Below, one piece after another: positions 43,723 to 52,473 of a stretch of 64,000 bases of DNA. Every line of letters begins with the position of its first letter. Positions within the stretch are counted from its first letter, which is position 1. The position numbers and the translations under genes are program-made. A model generated the notes under the pieces. The model worked only from the letters and a program-made list of their open reading frames with translations. It was not told the origin of the DNA and searched no databases. Where the stretch lies: positions 1,612,001 to 1,676,000 of the forward strand of contig NZ_AP019373.1 in the NCBI RefSeq assembly GCF_004323595.1, read 5' to 3'. Origin of the DNA: Sulfuricystis thermophila. Lineage in GTDB: Bacteria > Pseudomonadota > Gammaproteobacteria > Burkholderiales > Rhodocyclaceae.

Positions 43723-45093
43723 TCAATAGGAATAGCGCAGCTCGGTATAGACCCGATCCTGCGCGCTGTAACGACCAAAATACCCCAGCGTCGGCCCATG
43801 GAACACGTCCGCCCCCACGACCAGCCGCCAGTTCTTCTCGAACATCCAGTTGAGCTTCGGCCGCAGCATCCAGTCGCTGCGGTTCAGGCTCGCGACCCAG
43901 AGCACCTCGGCTTCGAGTCCCGGCCGCAGTTTTCCATTCACCAATACACTATAGCCATTCTCACGCTTTTCTTGCAGCAAATCCGGATCGCGATGATTCG
44001 TCACGAGACTTTGAAAAAGCTGCAGGTTGAGGCGTGTTTCCGCCGGCAGGACGAAATCGAGCCCCACCACCCAGTCGAGCGTGTTCTGACGCGCGAGCCC
44101 ATCGTCATCGGCAAGCCGCAGCACGGTCAATCCCCGACCTTTCGTATAGACCGCCTCGGCCTTGAGTACCATCGTGCCGAAGTCTTTCGCCAGCGTGCCG
44201 CCGTATTGCGAGATACGGTCATGGCGCGCCTCATAACTGATCACGCCTGCGACGCCATCGACCGTGCGGTAGAACGTCGGTGCCGCATCGGTGCTGCGGT
44301 AGTAGAACGCAGTGACGTCCCAACCGTTCTTCAGCCAGCCACCACGCAGACCATAGTTGCCATTGGCGGGGCGGCGCGAGGGCTTCTGTTCATTCAGATA
44401 CCGCGTCGCATAACCCGGATATTCCGGCTGTGCCGGAAAAAATTCCGCCCCGGGCTTGCCGCTTTCATCGTAGCTCGGCACGGGAATCCAGAGGAGTTCG
44501 CCGTGGAAGTCGCCACTGAAATACTCGGCACGCGCCGCCCATTGGGGAATACGCATGATGTTGAATTCGGGCAGGATGAATTCGCGCATATCGCGTGCCG
44601 ACACGACATCGGCAAAAAACAGTCCGACCATCTCTCCCCACACCACCTGCTGACGCCCGAGTCGGAAGTCCCAGTCGCCCGCGCCGAAATCGAGATAGTT
44701 CTCGCGCAGCGTGAGATTGAAGCGCTGGTCCTCCGCCACGGCACCCGGGTAATGATCCGTGACAGAAAAAACCGCGTCGTAATCGGCGCGCGCACTCATC
44801 TTCCACTTGAGCCCCTCCCCGAACCGTCCCTTGGCGCCAAACTCGATGCGCCCCAGCATTTTCGACCAATGCACGGGCCGGCTCGTGGTTCGCGCCAGTT
44901 CGAATTGCGCAAAGCCATGCACACCCTCCGCGCCTCCCGATGCCCCCTTCCCCGCAAGTGCAGCCTGTTGGGCATCATCCTTGGCCGCTTCACGCAACAG
45001 CGCCTCGATGTCTTCGGGAACCTCTGCCCAGACAGCGCCGATGAGCAACCACGCAACGGCAAAGAGACATCCGCTCTTCATCACCCTCTTCAT
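43723..45093 (-). CDS. DUF1302-type outer-membrane beta-barrel protein
   Basis: The 456-residue protein has a signal peptide (SGCLFAVAWLLIGAVWA) and a barrel-like pattern of alternating aromatic strands, ending RVYTELRYSY with terminal aromatic residue. Segments such as FRLGRQQVVWGEMVGLFFADVVSARD are characteristic of DUF1302/DUF1302-like proteins. The start at 45093 has GGGAG eight bases upstream and lies 1 bp after the ATPase stop. Several DUF1302-type proteins occur next to MacB-like or RND lipid exporters. It is a candidate outer-membrane receiver. Confidence 0.85.
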   Translation of the reverse strand: MKRVMKSGCLFAVAWLLIGAVWAEVPEDIEALLREAAKDDAQQAALAGKGASGGAEGVHGFAQFELARTTSRPVHWSKMLGRIEFGAKGRFGEGLKWKMSARADYDAVFSVTDHYPGAVAEDQRFNLTLRENYLDFGAGDWDFRLGRQQVVWGEMVGLFFADVVSARDMREFILPEFNIMRIPQWAARAEYFSGDFHGELLWIPVPSYDESGKPGAEFFPAQPEYPGYATRYLNEQKPSRRPANGNYGLRGGWLKNGWDVTAFYYRSTDAAPTFYRTVDGVAGVISYEARHDRISQYGGTLAKDFGTMVLKAEAVYTKGRGLTVLRLADDDGLARQNTLDWVVGLDFVLPAETRLNLQLFQSLVTNHRDPDLLQEKRENGYSVLVNGKLRPGLEAEVLWVASLNRSDWMLRPKLNWMFEKNWRLVVGADVFHGPTLGYFGRYSAQDRVYTELRYSY

Positions 45094-45094
45094 T

Positions 45095-45880
45095 TCAATC
45101 TCCCGACCCATCCAGACTACTCCCTTCACCTTCTGCGCTCATCACGAGTTCGCTGCCAGGACGATGCAGATTGATCGTTCCCCACTGCTTGCCCTTGCGC
45201 ACGCCAAGCTGCCACAACACGCCATCCTGGATACGCACCAGGCGGTTGGACATTTCCATCACGCGTTGATCATGGGTGGAAAAGATGAAGGTCGTGCCCA
45301 GTTCCTTGTTGATCTTGCGCATCAAACGGAGAATTTCCGTCCCGGTGGTTTGATCCAGATTGGCCGTCGGCTCATCGGCCAAAACGATGTCGGGCTGGAT
45401 TGCCAAGGCCCGCGCGATCGCCACCCGCTGACGCTGTCCGCCGCTCAACTGGTTGGGGCGATGATCGGCATATTTGCTCAACCCGACCATGTTCAGATAA
45501 AAAGCCACGCGTCTGCGCCGCTCCTCTTTCGAGACATCCTTGCGATAGAGCAAGGGATATTCGACGTTTTCGGCAGCGGTCAGCACCGGGAACAGATTGA
45601 AGGTCTGAAAAATGAAACCGATCTTGTGTGCCCGCAGATCCGCCAGTTGGTCGCTCGTCCAGTTCGTGACATCCTGATCATTGATGTATATCCAGCCTTC
45701 CGTCGGCCGATCGATGCAACCAATCAGGTTCAGCAAGGTGGTCTTGCCGCTGCCGGAGGGGCCTGCAATCGCCATGAACACACCGCGTTCGATGTGCAGT
45801 GTAATATCCGACAACGCTTGAACGATCTGATCGCCCAGCAGATACTCCTTGAACACCCGCTCGATTCGTACAACATGCAT
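45095..45880 (-). CDS. LolD/MacB-type ABC transporter ATPase
   Basis: This is an ABC ATPase of 261 residues: Walker A GPSGSGKTT, signature LSGGQRQRVAIARAL, Walker B IVLADEPTANLD and H-loop FSTHDQRVM. The closest type is LolD/MacB, which energises FtsX-type permeases. The two such permeases encoded downstream (36603, 37831) are the obvious partners. A C-terminal extension of about 35 residues (LGVRKGKQWGTINLHRPGSE) is longer than in LolD. The ATG at 45880 starts the ABC fold; a frame up to 46018 lies opposite the LolA-like gene and is rejected. Confidence 0.92.
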   Translation of the reverse strand: MHVVRIERVFKEYLLGDQIVQALSDITLHIERGVFMAIAGPSGSGKTTLLNLIGCIDRPTEGWIYINDQDVTNWTSDQLADLRAHKIGFIFQTFNLFPVLTAAENVEYPLLYRKDVSKEERRRRVAFYLNMVGLSKYADHRPNQLSGGQRQRVAIARALAIQPDIVLADEPTANLDQTTGTEILRLMRKINKELGTTFIFSTHDQRVMEMSNRLVRIQDGVLWQLGVRKGKQWGTINLHRPGSELVMSAEGEGSSLDGSGD

Positions 45881-45961
45881 CGTTCGCTCCGATTGGCGAG
45901 CCGAGATTCGCCGGTGGTCTCCCCGCCTTTTCCCCGGTGACATTTGAAACGAGGAGAATGC
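45881..45961. promoter_or_regulatory. Divergent promoter region for the ABC ATPase and LolA-like genes
   Basis: An 81-bp gap separates the two start codons. GAGGAG at 45951-45956 is the ribosome site of the plus-strand gene. A short dyad (GGCGAG/ATTCGCC at about 45895-45912) is present. I see no clear -35/-10 pair. Confidence 0.3.
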
Positions 45962-46786
45962 ATGCAAATCGCAAGAGAATCCTGCCATTTCCGACGCAGT
46001 TTGGCAATTCATTTTCATCTAGCATTGGTTGGCACCGTCCTTGCGCTGTTTGCGGGAGGCCCAGTGCTGGCGCAGAGCCCCTCAGGCCAGGTGGTCGAGG
46101 GAATTCCTGCCGATCCGCTTGCCCAGGAGATATTGCTCAAGGCCGACCAGATCCGTTTCCCCAAGGAAAGTTTCCAGGTCGATATCAGCATCGTTTCGAA
46201 GCGGGCGGATCAAACGACCGAGAGCAAAAAGTTTCAGGTTCTATCGAAAGGCAATGACAAGACCGTCGTCATTACCACCGAGCCGGCAGCGGAACGCGGC
46301 CAGACCCTCTTGATGAGCGGCCGTGACCTCTGGATCTTCCTGCCCGAAGTATCACAGCCCGTCCGCCTGTCTCTGGCTCAACGGCTGACCGGCCAGGTTG
46401 CCAATGGCGACCTGGCCCGCGCCAACTTTTCGGGTGACTATCATCCCCACCTCTTGCGCAACGAGACGATCGACGGTGAAACCTATCACGTGCTGGAACT
46501 GCGCGCCGTGGACCGCAGCGTGACCTACCCGCGTGTGTTGTATTGGGTGAACCAGAAAAATGCCCACCCATTCAAGGCTGAGTTCTATTCACTCTCTGGT
46601 CGCTTGCTGAAAACCTGTCGTTACGAAAATTTTCGCACCATGGCGGGCAAGGTACGGCCCACGCGCCTCGTCATGGAAGATGCGCTTCGCGCCGGGGAAC
46701 TGTCGATCCTCGAATACAACGACATGAAGATTCGCGAATTGCCGGACAAACTGTTCACCAAGGAGTATCTGAAGAAGATCGACTGA
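45962..46786 (+). CDS. LolA-like periplasmic outer-membrane lipoprotein-sorting protein
   Basis: This 274-residue protein has a signal peptide (LALVGTVLALFAGGPVLAQ) and the PF17131-type fold signature: DVSISIV-like strand VDISIVSKRAD, TLLMSGRDLWIFLPEV, NFSGDYHPHLLRNE and VEYLD-type end LSILEYNDMKIRELPDKLFT. Such proteins accompany FtsX/MMPL lipid exporters and probably carry lipid across the periplasm. It is transcribed divergently from the ABC ATPase. The ATG at 45962 is five bases after GAGGAG. Confidence 0.9.
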   Translation: MQIARESCHFRRSLAIHFHLALVGTVLALFAGGPVLAQSPSGQVVEGIPADPLAQEILLKADQIRFPKESFQVDISIVSKRADQTTESKKFQVLSKGNDKTVVITTEPAAERGQTLLMSGRDLWIFLPEVSQPVRLSLAQRLTGQVANGDLARANFSGDYHPHLLRNETIDGETYHVLELRAVDRSVTYPRVLYWVNQKNAHPFKAEFYSLSGRLLKTCRYENFRTMAGKVRPTRLVMEDALRAGELSILEYNDMKIRELPDKLFTKEYLKKID

Positions 46787-46789
46787 GCC

Positions 46790-47800
46790 TCACCCCGGAA
46801 ACCCATCCGGGTTGGCGCTCTGCCAGCGCCAGGCATCGGCGCACATCGCGGCGAGGTCCTTTTCGGCGCGCCAGCCGAGCAGTTCGGCGGCGCGCGTCGG
46901 ATCGGCATAACAGGTCGCGACATCGCCCGGGCGGCGTGGCGCGATACGGTAAGGCACCTTGCGGCCGCTGGCGGCTTCGAAGGCCTTGACCATTTCGAGC
47001 ACCGAATAGCCACGGCCGGTGCCGAGATTCACCGTCAGCAGCCCGCCTTGCCGCTCCAGCGCGGCCAGCGCGGCGAGATGCCCTTTGGCGAGATCTACGA
47101 CATGGATGTAGTCGCGCACGCCGGTGCCGTCGGGCGTCGGGTAGTCGTTGCCGAACACCGACAGGCAGGGCAGCTTGCCTACCGCCACCTGAGCGACATA
47201 GGGCATCAGGTTGTTGGGGATGCCATTCGGGTCTTCGCCGATGCGCCCAGAGGGATGCGCGCCGACCGGGTTGAAATAGCGCAGTAGCGCGATTTTCCAG
47301 TCCGGTTCTGCACGATGGAGATCGCGCAGGATGTCCTCGATCATCAGCTTCGAACGGCCGTAAGGATTGGTCGCCGACAGCGGCACATCCTCGCGGATCG
47401 GCACACTGACCGGATCGCCATAGACGGTGGCCGAGGAGGAGAACACCACGGTCTTCACCCCTGTCTCGGCCATCGTCTCGAACAGGGTGATGCTGCCCGA
47501 GACGTTGTTGTCGTAGTAACGCAGCGGCTGGGTGACCGATTCGCCGACTGCTTTCAGGCCGGCGAAGTGGATCACCGCGTCACAGCCTTTCAGTGCCGCG
47601 CGCAGCGCAGTGCGGTCGCGGATGTCGCCACGCACGAATTCCGGCCGGCTACCGGTAATCTCGCTGATGCGCTCGAGCACCGCCGGTTTGCTGTTGGAAA
47701 GGTTGTCGATGATCCTGACGCGGTGCCCGGCCGCCAGCAGCTCCACTGCGGTGTGGCTGCCGATGTAACCGAGCCCGCCCGTGACGAGACAGTGTGCCAA
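46790..47800 (-). CDS. galE: UDP-glucose 4-epimerase
   Basis: This is an extended SDR epimerase of 336 residues with the GalE-specific pattern: [40 protein letters not shown], active site [11 protein letters not shown], and [18 protein letters not shown]. It interconverts UDP-glucose and UDP-galactose, supplying galactose for the exopolysaccharide. It is 2 bp after the NarL-type regulator gene and probably co-transcribed with the two-component pair, an unusual grouping. Confidence 0.96.
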   Translation of the reverse strand: MAHCLVTGGLGYIGSHTAVELLAAGHRVRIIDNLSNSKPAVLERISEITGSRPEFVRGDIRDRTALRAALKGCDAVIHFAGLKAVGESVTQPLRYYDNNVSGSITLFETMAETGVKTVVFSSSATVYGDPVSVPIREDVPLSATNPYGRSKLMIEDILRDLHRAEPDWKIALLRYFNPVGAHPSGRIGEDPNGIPNNLMPYVAQVAVGKLPCLSVFGNDYPTPDGTGVRDYIHVVDLAKGHLAALAALERQGGLLTVNLGTGRGYSVLEMVKAFEAASGRKVPYRIAPRRPGDVATCYADPTRAAELLGWRAEKDLAAMCADAWRWQSANPDGFPG

Positions 47801-47802
47801 GT

Positions 47803-48486
47803 TCAGCGCCCTTTGGTTTGACCCGCGACCTTCTGCTCGACGGCGAACACCGCCGCCTCGACGCGCGAGGTGAGATTGAGCTTGGCGAGGATGTGGCGCA
47901 CATGCAGCTTGACCGTGTCATGGCTGATGTCGAGCGCACGGCCGATCGCCTTGTTCGACAGGCCTTGGGCCAGATACTCGAGGATCTCGCGCTCGCGTGC
48001 CGTGAGCTGCTGCAGCGCATCGTTCTTGGGCGGCTGCGTGCCGCCCTGCAGCAGGTTCACCAGTTTCAGGGTCATCGCCGGCGCGACGACGGTTTCTCCA
48101 CGCATCACGCGCTGCACGGCATCGACGACGTCATCCGGTTCCATGTCCTTGAGCAGATAACCTTGCGCGCCCGCTGCAAGTGCGCTGGCGAGATCATCTT
48201 GATCGTCGCTGACGGTGAGCACCAGCATCGGGCCGCGCCAACCGCTGGCGCGAATCTGCCGCAACAGCGCCAGTCCGCCATGAGGTGGCATGTTCAGATC
48301 GGTGATGACGACATCGAACGGCTCACTTTCGAGCAGTTTCAGGGCCTCGTCTCCATTGCCGGCAATGCCGGCGATATGGATCGGACCACGCTTTTCGAGT
48401 AGTTCGGCCAGCCCCTTGCGGAACAGGGTGTGGTCGTCGGCGAGCAGCACGCGGATGCGTTCGTTCGGCGGCAGAACTTCACTCAT
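47803..48486 (-). CDS. NarL/FixJ-type response regulator
   Basis: A 227-residue regulator with a receiver domain (phospho-acceptor Asp in [13 protein letters not shown]) and a LuxR-type HTH ([21 protein letters not shown], then [15 protein letters not shown]). The start overlaps the histidine kinase stop as ATGA. The pair resembles NarX/NarL or related nitrate/redox systems. It lies directly upstream of galE, so control of sugar supply is possible but not shown. Confidence 0.93.
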   Translation of the reverse strand: MSEVLPPNERIRVLLADDHTLFRKGLAELLEKRGPIHIAGIAGNGDEALKLLESEPFDVVITDLNMPPHGGLALLRQIRASGWRGPMLVLTVSDDQDDLASALAAGAQGYLLKDMEPDDVVDAVQRVMRGETVVAPAMTLKLVNLLQGGTQPPKNDALQQLTAREREILEYLAQGLSNKAIGRALDISHDTVKLHVRHILAKLNLTSRVEAAVFAVEQKVAGQTKGR

Positions 48487-49730
48487 GGAGCAACCTTGTG
48501 GTTATTCGGACCGATGGCCGGGAAAGTCAGACGCACGCGAAAACCGCCCTCTGGCAAGTTGGCCACCTCGACGCGACCGCCGATCAGCCGCGCGCGTTCG
48601 CGCATGATCGACAAGCCGAAATGGTCGCGCAGCTGCGGAATATCGTCCAATTCACCGCTGCGGTTGGCGATGGCGAAGAAGTTCGGGCCGCCCCGACCGT
48701 TGTCGTCGATGGTGACCACATAGTAATCGCCGGCGCCTTCGAGCGTCAGACGGGCGTGGGTGGCGCCAGAATGGCGGCTGACGTTCGCCAGCGCTTCCTG
48801 CACGATGAAGAACACCTGCGCTTCCTGATCGACCGACAGTCGCAGATCGACCACCCGGTTCGAATACTCCAGCGCGATGCCGGTGCGGTCCTGAAACGTC
48901 GCAGCAATGCTGGCCAGTGCCTGTTGCAAGCCCATCGGATCCATGCGGCTGCGAAACTGCACCAGCAGCTCGCGCAGTTGCCGGTAAGCCTCATCGATCG
49001 CCTGGCCGACGTCACTGGCGTATTTCCCGGCGAGCTCGCCATTCGTGCCATCGGGGTCGAGCAGCGCATCCTGCAGCAGGGCGATGCGCACTTTCATGTA
49101 GGCGAGCGTCTGCGCCAGCGAATCATGCACCTCGGCCGCCATCATCTGGCGCTCGTTCATCAGCTTGATGCGCAGGTTCTCGCGCTTGAGATGGGCATTC
49201 TCGAGCGCCATGCCGAGGTGCTCGCCGATCGAGCGGAACAGCAGCGCGACTTCTTCGGGAAGTTCGAAACGCTCGGGCAAGAACAGGTTGTAAATGCCTT
49301 GCAGTCGGCCGCCATGCTGCAGTGGCACGACCACCATGGCCTGGCAGTCGTTGCCGAAATAGGCATGATGCGTGCGTTTCGCGCACGCGCCCAGATCGAT
49401 TTCGTAGCGCGAATGCTCGTCGAGGAGCGCCCCGCCGCAATGCCCACAATCGATCGGCACGAGCCGCTCGCGCTCGACCACTTCGCGCGGCAGGCCGCGC
49501 GCCGCGACCAGCCGCAGATGCTTGCCGTCGGTGGTGACGACGCGCACCGCACCGGCGCTCGCTTTGGCAAGCCGCAGCATCGTGCCGAGAAAGCGGCCGA
49601 GCAGTTCCTCGACGTCATCCTCGTCCGCCAGATTGGCCGACACTTCGGAAAAGATGTCGAGCACCTGCAGCTGGGTGCGCTCGTCGGCCTGGACTTCCGG
49701 CAGTTCGCTCGGATACTCGGGGGCGTTCAT
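48483..49730 (-). CDS. NarX-type sensor histidine kinase with cysteine-bearing GAF domain
   Basis: This cytoplasmic sensor kinase of 415 residues has no membrane helix. A GAF domain covers about residues 25-170, followed by HisKA_3 with the phospho-acceptor His in AAEVHDSLAQTLAYMK and a HATPase domain (VQEALANVSRHSGA, DNGRGG). The GAF contains Cys-x2-Cys (DCGHCGG), a third Cys in LGACAKR and a fourth in NDCQA, a spacing that could hold a metal or sense redox state. The ligand is unknown. It overlaps the regulator gene. Confidence 0.92.
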   Translation of the reverse strand: MNAPEYPSELPEVQADERTQLQVLDIFSEVSANLADEDDVEELLGRFLGTMLRLAKASAGAVRVVTTDGKHLRLVAARGLPREVVERERLVPIDCGHCGGALLDEHSRYEIDLGACAKRTHHAYFGNDCQAMVVVPLQHGGRLQGIYNLFLPERFELPEEVALLFRSIGEHLGMALENAHLKRENLRIKLMNERQMMAAEVHDSLAQTLAYMKVRIALLQDALLDPDGTNGELAGKYASDVGQAIDEAYRQLRELLVQFRSRMDPMGLQQALASIAATFQDRTGIALEYSNRVVDLRLSVDQEAQVFFIVQEALANVSRHSGATHARLTLEGAGDYYVVTIDDNGRGGPNFFAIANRSGELDDIPQLRDHFGLSIMRERARLIGGRVEVANLPEGGFRVRLTFPAIGPNNHKVAP

Positions 49731-49798
49731 CGGAGAAGCTTAATCCGCAAGCTTGAAAGGCACATTTTAACGTGCATGGCTGCCGCACCGATGGCCCT

Positions 49799-50362
49799 TC
49801 ACCGCGGCAAAGGCCAAGTCCCGCTCAGGGTCTTCTCGGCCCAGAGCAATGCAGCGATGGTCTTGGCATCGGTGATCTCACCATCGCGCACCGCGAGCAA
49901 CGCATCGGCAAGCGAAAGCTCGCAGAGCTCGAGAATCTCGCCGTCGTCGAGTTCGGCACCGACGAAGCTGAGCCCTTCGGCCCAGAAGATTTCGATCCGT
50001 TCGTCGGAATAGCCGATGCAAGGATGCAGCGTGCCGAGATGACGCCAGGTGCGGGCCTTATAGCCGGTTTCCTCGCGCAGCTCACGGCGCGCGGTGTCGA
50101 GGATGTGCTCGCCAGGATCGATCTTGCCGGCGGGAATTTCCAGGAATACCCGGCGCAGCGGATGACGATACTGACGCTCGAACAGCAGCTTGCCATTGTC
50201 GAGCACGGCGATGATCACCACCGCGCCCGGATGCTTGACATATTCGCGCCAGGATTCGTCGCCGTCGGGCAGGCGCACCTTGTCGGAAAACACTTTCAGG
50301 AGCCGGCCGTCGAAAACCTGTTCGCTTTCCAGGGTTTCCTCGATGAATTCGCTTTCATCCAT
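49799..50362 (-). CDS. Nudix hydrolase, ADP-ribose pyrophosphatase type
   Basis: The 187-residue protein has a full Nudix box (GKIDPGEHILDTARRELREE, then TGY) and upstream EIPAG typical of NudF-like ADP-ribose diphosphatases. It hydrolyses ADP-ribose or related nucleotide sugars to AMP and sugar phosphate. It is divergent from the gene at 50465. Substrate is inferred from subgroup. Confidence 0.88.
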   Translation of the reverse strand: MDESEFIEETLESEQVFDGRLLKVFSDKVRLPDGDESWREYVKHPGAVVIIAVLDNGKLLFERQYRHPLRRVFLEIPAGKIDPGEHILDTARRELREETGYKARTWRHLGTLHPCIGYSDERIEIFWAEGLSFVGAELDDGEILELCELSLADALLAVRDGEITDAKTIAALLWAEKTLSGTWPLPR

Positions 50363-50387
50363 ATCGTTCGTAGGGGATTGATTCGTC

Positions 50388-50415
50388 TTGAACTTTACCA
50401 GATCAGCGATATCTT
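50388..50415 (+). promoter_or_regulatory. Candidate sigma-70 promoter of the 150-residue protein gene
   Basis: TTGAAC at 50388-50393 and TATCTT at 50410-50415 are 16 bp apart, and the gene's AAGGAG ribosome site follows about 40 bases later. Match is moderate. Confidence 0.35.
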
Positions 50416-50464
50416 ATGAATGCATCAATGCGCTTTTTGCCCACCCCAACCCAAGGAGAAAAAC

Positions 50465-50917
50465 ATGTCGTTCATCCCCAACTTCGACAGCGATGGCGTC
50501 GTCACCATCAACCGTGTCATCCTCAAACCGCAATTTTCCGTCGAGGACCTCGAGGAGCGCGTCGCGCTCTTGTGTGAGAACGTCAAGACCTACCATTCGG
50601 ACACCGGCTTCATCGGCGGCATGGTCGTGCTAAACAGTGGTCAGGTCTCGAACGAAGGCAGCACCGTCGGACAGGCCGTCGCCAGCCCCCTCAAGGACCG
50701 CGAGGCGCTGATCATCACCTTCTGGCGCTCTTTCGAGGAGCACGAAGCCTCGCACCGCAGCGAGACCTTCCAGCCGCTGTTCAAGAATGTGCTGGAGCTG
50801 TGCGAGAACGGCAACGAAGAGATCGCCTACCGCATGCTCTGGTCGGGCAAGGCTTACTCACCCGCCGAAGCCGCCGAAGCCCGCGCCGCGAAGGAGCGCT
50901 ACCTGAAAGCCGCATAA
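50465..50917 (+). CDS. Conserved hypothetical protein, 150 residues
   Basis: I do not recognise a named function. The soluble protein has a pattern of alternating strands and helices (VVTINRVILKP, ALIITFWRSFEEHEASH) like dimeric alpha/beta-barrel (ABM-type) proteins, without cofactor motifs. The strong AAGGAG site seven bases before the ATG indicates good expression. Its TAA stop is the start of repeat copy 8 and a hairpin follows, so it is a single-gene unit. Confidence 0.7.
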   Translation: MSFIPNFDSDGVVTINRVILKPQFSVEDLEERVALLCENVKTYHSDTGFIGGMVVLNSGQVSNEGSTVGQAVASPLKDREALIITFWRSFEEHEASHRSETFQPLFKNVLELCENGNEEIAYRMLWSGKAYSPAEAAEARAAKERYLKAA

Positions 50918-50940
50918 AGTCGGCGCTGGCAGGACGGCAC
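50916..50940 (+). repeat. 25-bp interspersed repeat, copy 8 (on a TAA stop codon)
   Basis: On the plus strand this reads AAAGTCGGCGCTGGC, then AG, then GACGGCAC, a perfect consensus match. The first two bases are the last two of the TAA stop of the gene at 50465, as in copies 1 and 9. Confidence 0.88.
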
Positions 50941-50947
50941 CCCCAGC

Positions 50948-50971
50948 AAGACGGGCTTCAGGGCCCGTCTT
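50948..50971 (+). terminator. Hairpin after the 150-residue protein gene
   Basis: A perfect 9-bp stem, AAGACGGGC with GCCCGTCTT, and loop TTCAGG. There is no long T tract, so termination may be inefficient. It lies 8 bp after repeat copy 8. Confidence 0.55.
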
Positions 50972-51069
50972 GCGGGAGCTTTGCGTCAAACGCCTTGACA
51001 GCCGACCGCAGCCACTCGCGTTTGATCAACCGGCGGGTGGCCGAGGTCGGCGATGCGGAGTTAGGCTGA

Positions 51070-51102
51070 GGCAACGCTGAACAATCAGGGATGAGCGTTG
51101 CC
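51070..51102 (-). terminator. Hairpin after the thiolase gene
   Basis: GGCAACGCT and AGCGTTGCC pair around a 15-base loop, 3 bp beyond the thiolase stop on the minus strand. The sequence GGCAACGCTGAACAA resembles one end of the MITE-like element at 52329, so it may be a remnant of the same element. Confidence 0.5.
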
Positions 51103-51105
51103 TTA

Positions 51106-52290
51106 TTAGAGCCGTTCCCAAATCGTCGTGATGCCCTGGCCGCCGCCGATGCACATCGTCGCCATGCCGTAGCGGCCGTTGATGCGGATCAGCTCATGCA
51201 ATAGCTTGGTGATGATCACCGCGCCGGTGGCGCCGACCGGATGGCCCAGCGCGATCGCGCCGCCATTCGGGTTGGTCTTGACCGGATCGAGGCCAAGGCC
51301 CTTCATCACGGTCAGCGACTGTACCGCGAAGGCTTCGTTGGATTCGATCACATCCATCTGATCGAGATTGAGCCCGGCTCTTTGCAGGGCGACCTTGGAA
51401 GAAGGAATCGGGCCTTCGCCCATCACGTCGTTGGGCACGCCGGCGATGGCATAGCTGACCAGGCGTGCGATCGGCTTGTGGCCACCGGCGGCCGCCTTTG
51501 TGGCATCGGCGAGCACGAGGAAGGCAGCGGCGTCGTTGATGCCCGACGCATTGCCGGCGGTGACCGTGCCGTCCTTCTTGAAGGCGGGCTTCATCTTGGC
51601 GAGGCTCTCCATCGTCGTACCTGGCCGTGGATGCTCGTCGGTGTCGAAGACGACCTCACCCTTACGGGTCTTCAGCGTGATCGGCACGATCTGGCTCTTG
51701 AAGCGCCCCTCGGCGATCGCCTTGGCAGCCCGCGCCTGCGATTCGACGGCGAAGGCGTCTTGCTCTTCGCGCGTGATGCCGTGTTTGGCCGCCAGATTCT
51801 CGGCCGTAATGCCCATGTGACCGGCACCGAACGGGTCGGTCAACACGGCGACCATCGCATCGATGGCCTGGGTGTCGCCCATGCGCGCGCCGGAACGCAG
51901 CGCCGGCAAAAGATAAGCACCGCGCGACATCACTTCGACACCACCCCCCACGCCGAAATCGGCATCACCGAGCATGATCGCCTGGGCGACATTGACGATC
52001 GCCTGCTGGGCGGAACCGCACAAGCGGTTGACCGCAAAGGCGGTCGAGCTCATCGGCATACCCCCCTGGATCGTCGCCACCCGGGCGACATAGGGATAGC
52101 GCGACTCGGTCGGGATCGTGTTACCGACCGCGGCGAAGGTCACCTGATTGGGGTCGACGCCAGCGCGCTCGATCGCGGCCTTGACGACCAGCCCCCCCAG
52201 CTCGGCGGGTTCGATGCCGGCGAGCGAGCCACCGAAAGTACCAACAGCCGAACGCACGGCACTGAGAACGACTACTTCCCTGCTTGACAT
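51106..52290 (-). CDS. Acetyl-CoA C-acyltransferase (beta-ketothiolase, BktB-like)
   Basis: This thiolase of 394 residues resembles BktB/PhaA enzymes of betaproteobacteria. The catalytic Cys is in VNRLCGSAQQA. ESNEAFAVQ, the His in LGHPVGATGA and the second Cys in MCIGGGQG complete the site. It condenses two acyl-CoA or cleaves 3-ketoacyl-CoA, in PHA or fatty-acid metabolism. The ATG at 52290 has AAGGAG upstream. The flanks on both sides carry related repeat-like sequences (51070 and 52329), which suggests the gene sits in a recombination-prone site. Confidence 0.93.
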   Translation of the reverse strand: MSSREVVVLSAVRSAVGTFGGSLAGIEPAELGGLVVKAAIERAGVDPNQVTFAAVGNTIPTESRYPYVARVATIQGGMPMSSTAFAVNRLCGSAQQAIVNVAQAIMLGDADFGVGGGVEVMSRGAYLLPALRSGARMGDTQAIDAMVAVLTDPFGAGHMGITAENLAAKHGITREEQDAFAVESQARAAKAIAEGRFKSQIVPITLKTRKGEVVFDTDEHPRPGTTMESLAKMKPAFKKDGTVTAGNASGINDAAAFLVLADATKAAAGGHKPIARLVSYAIAGVPNDVMGEGPIPSSKVALQRAGLNLDQMDVIESNEAFAVQSLTVMKGLGLDPVKTNPNGGAIALGHPVGATGAVIITKLLHELIRINGRYGMATMCIGGGQGITTIWERL

Positions 52291-52328
52291 ACTCCACTCC
52301 TTTTTTGAGATTGAAAGAAACCCGCTCG

Positions 52329-52473
52329 GGAAACGCTGAAGAAGTCGTCGCGAGCGGCCGGAGGGCAAGGCGCACGGAGCGCAGGATGCGAGACATACCT
52401 GGTAGGTAGGCGAGCATCCGAGCACCGCGCAACACCGCCATCCGGTCGCGCAGCAGACTTAATCAGTGTTTCC
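52329..52473. mobile_element. MITE-like palindromic element, 145 bp
   Basis: The ends are imperfect inverted repeats: GGAAACGCTGAAGAAGTC at one end and the complement of GGAAACACTGATTAAGTC at the other (15 of 18 match). The arms continue to GGCCGGA and TCCGGTCGCG. Inside, GGATGCGAG and GCGAGCATCC form an inner dyad around ACATACCTGGTAGGT. It has no open reading frame. It directly abuts the stop codon of the CobD-like gene and lies 38 bp before the thiolase start. Confidence 0.7.
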
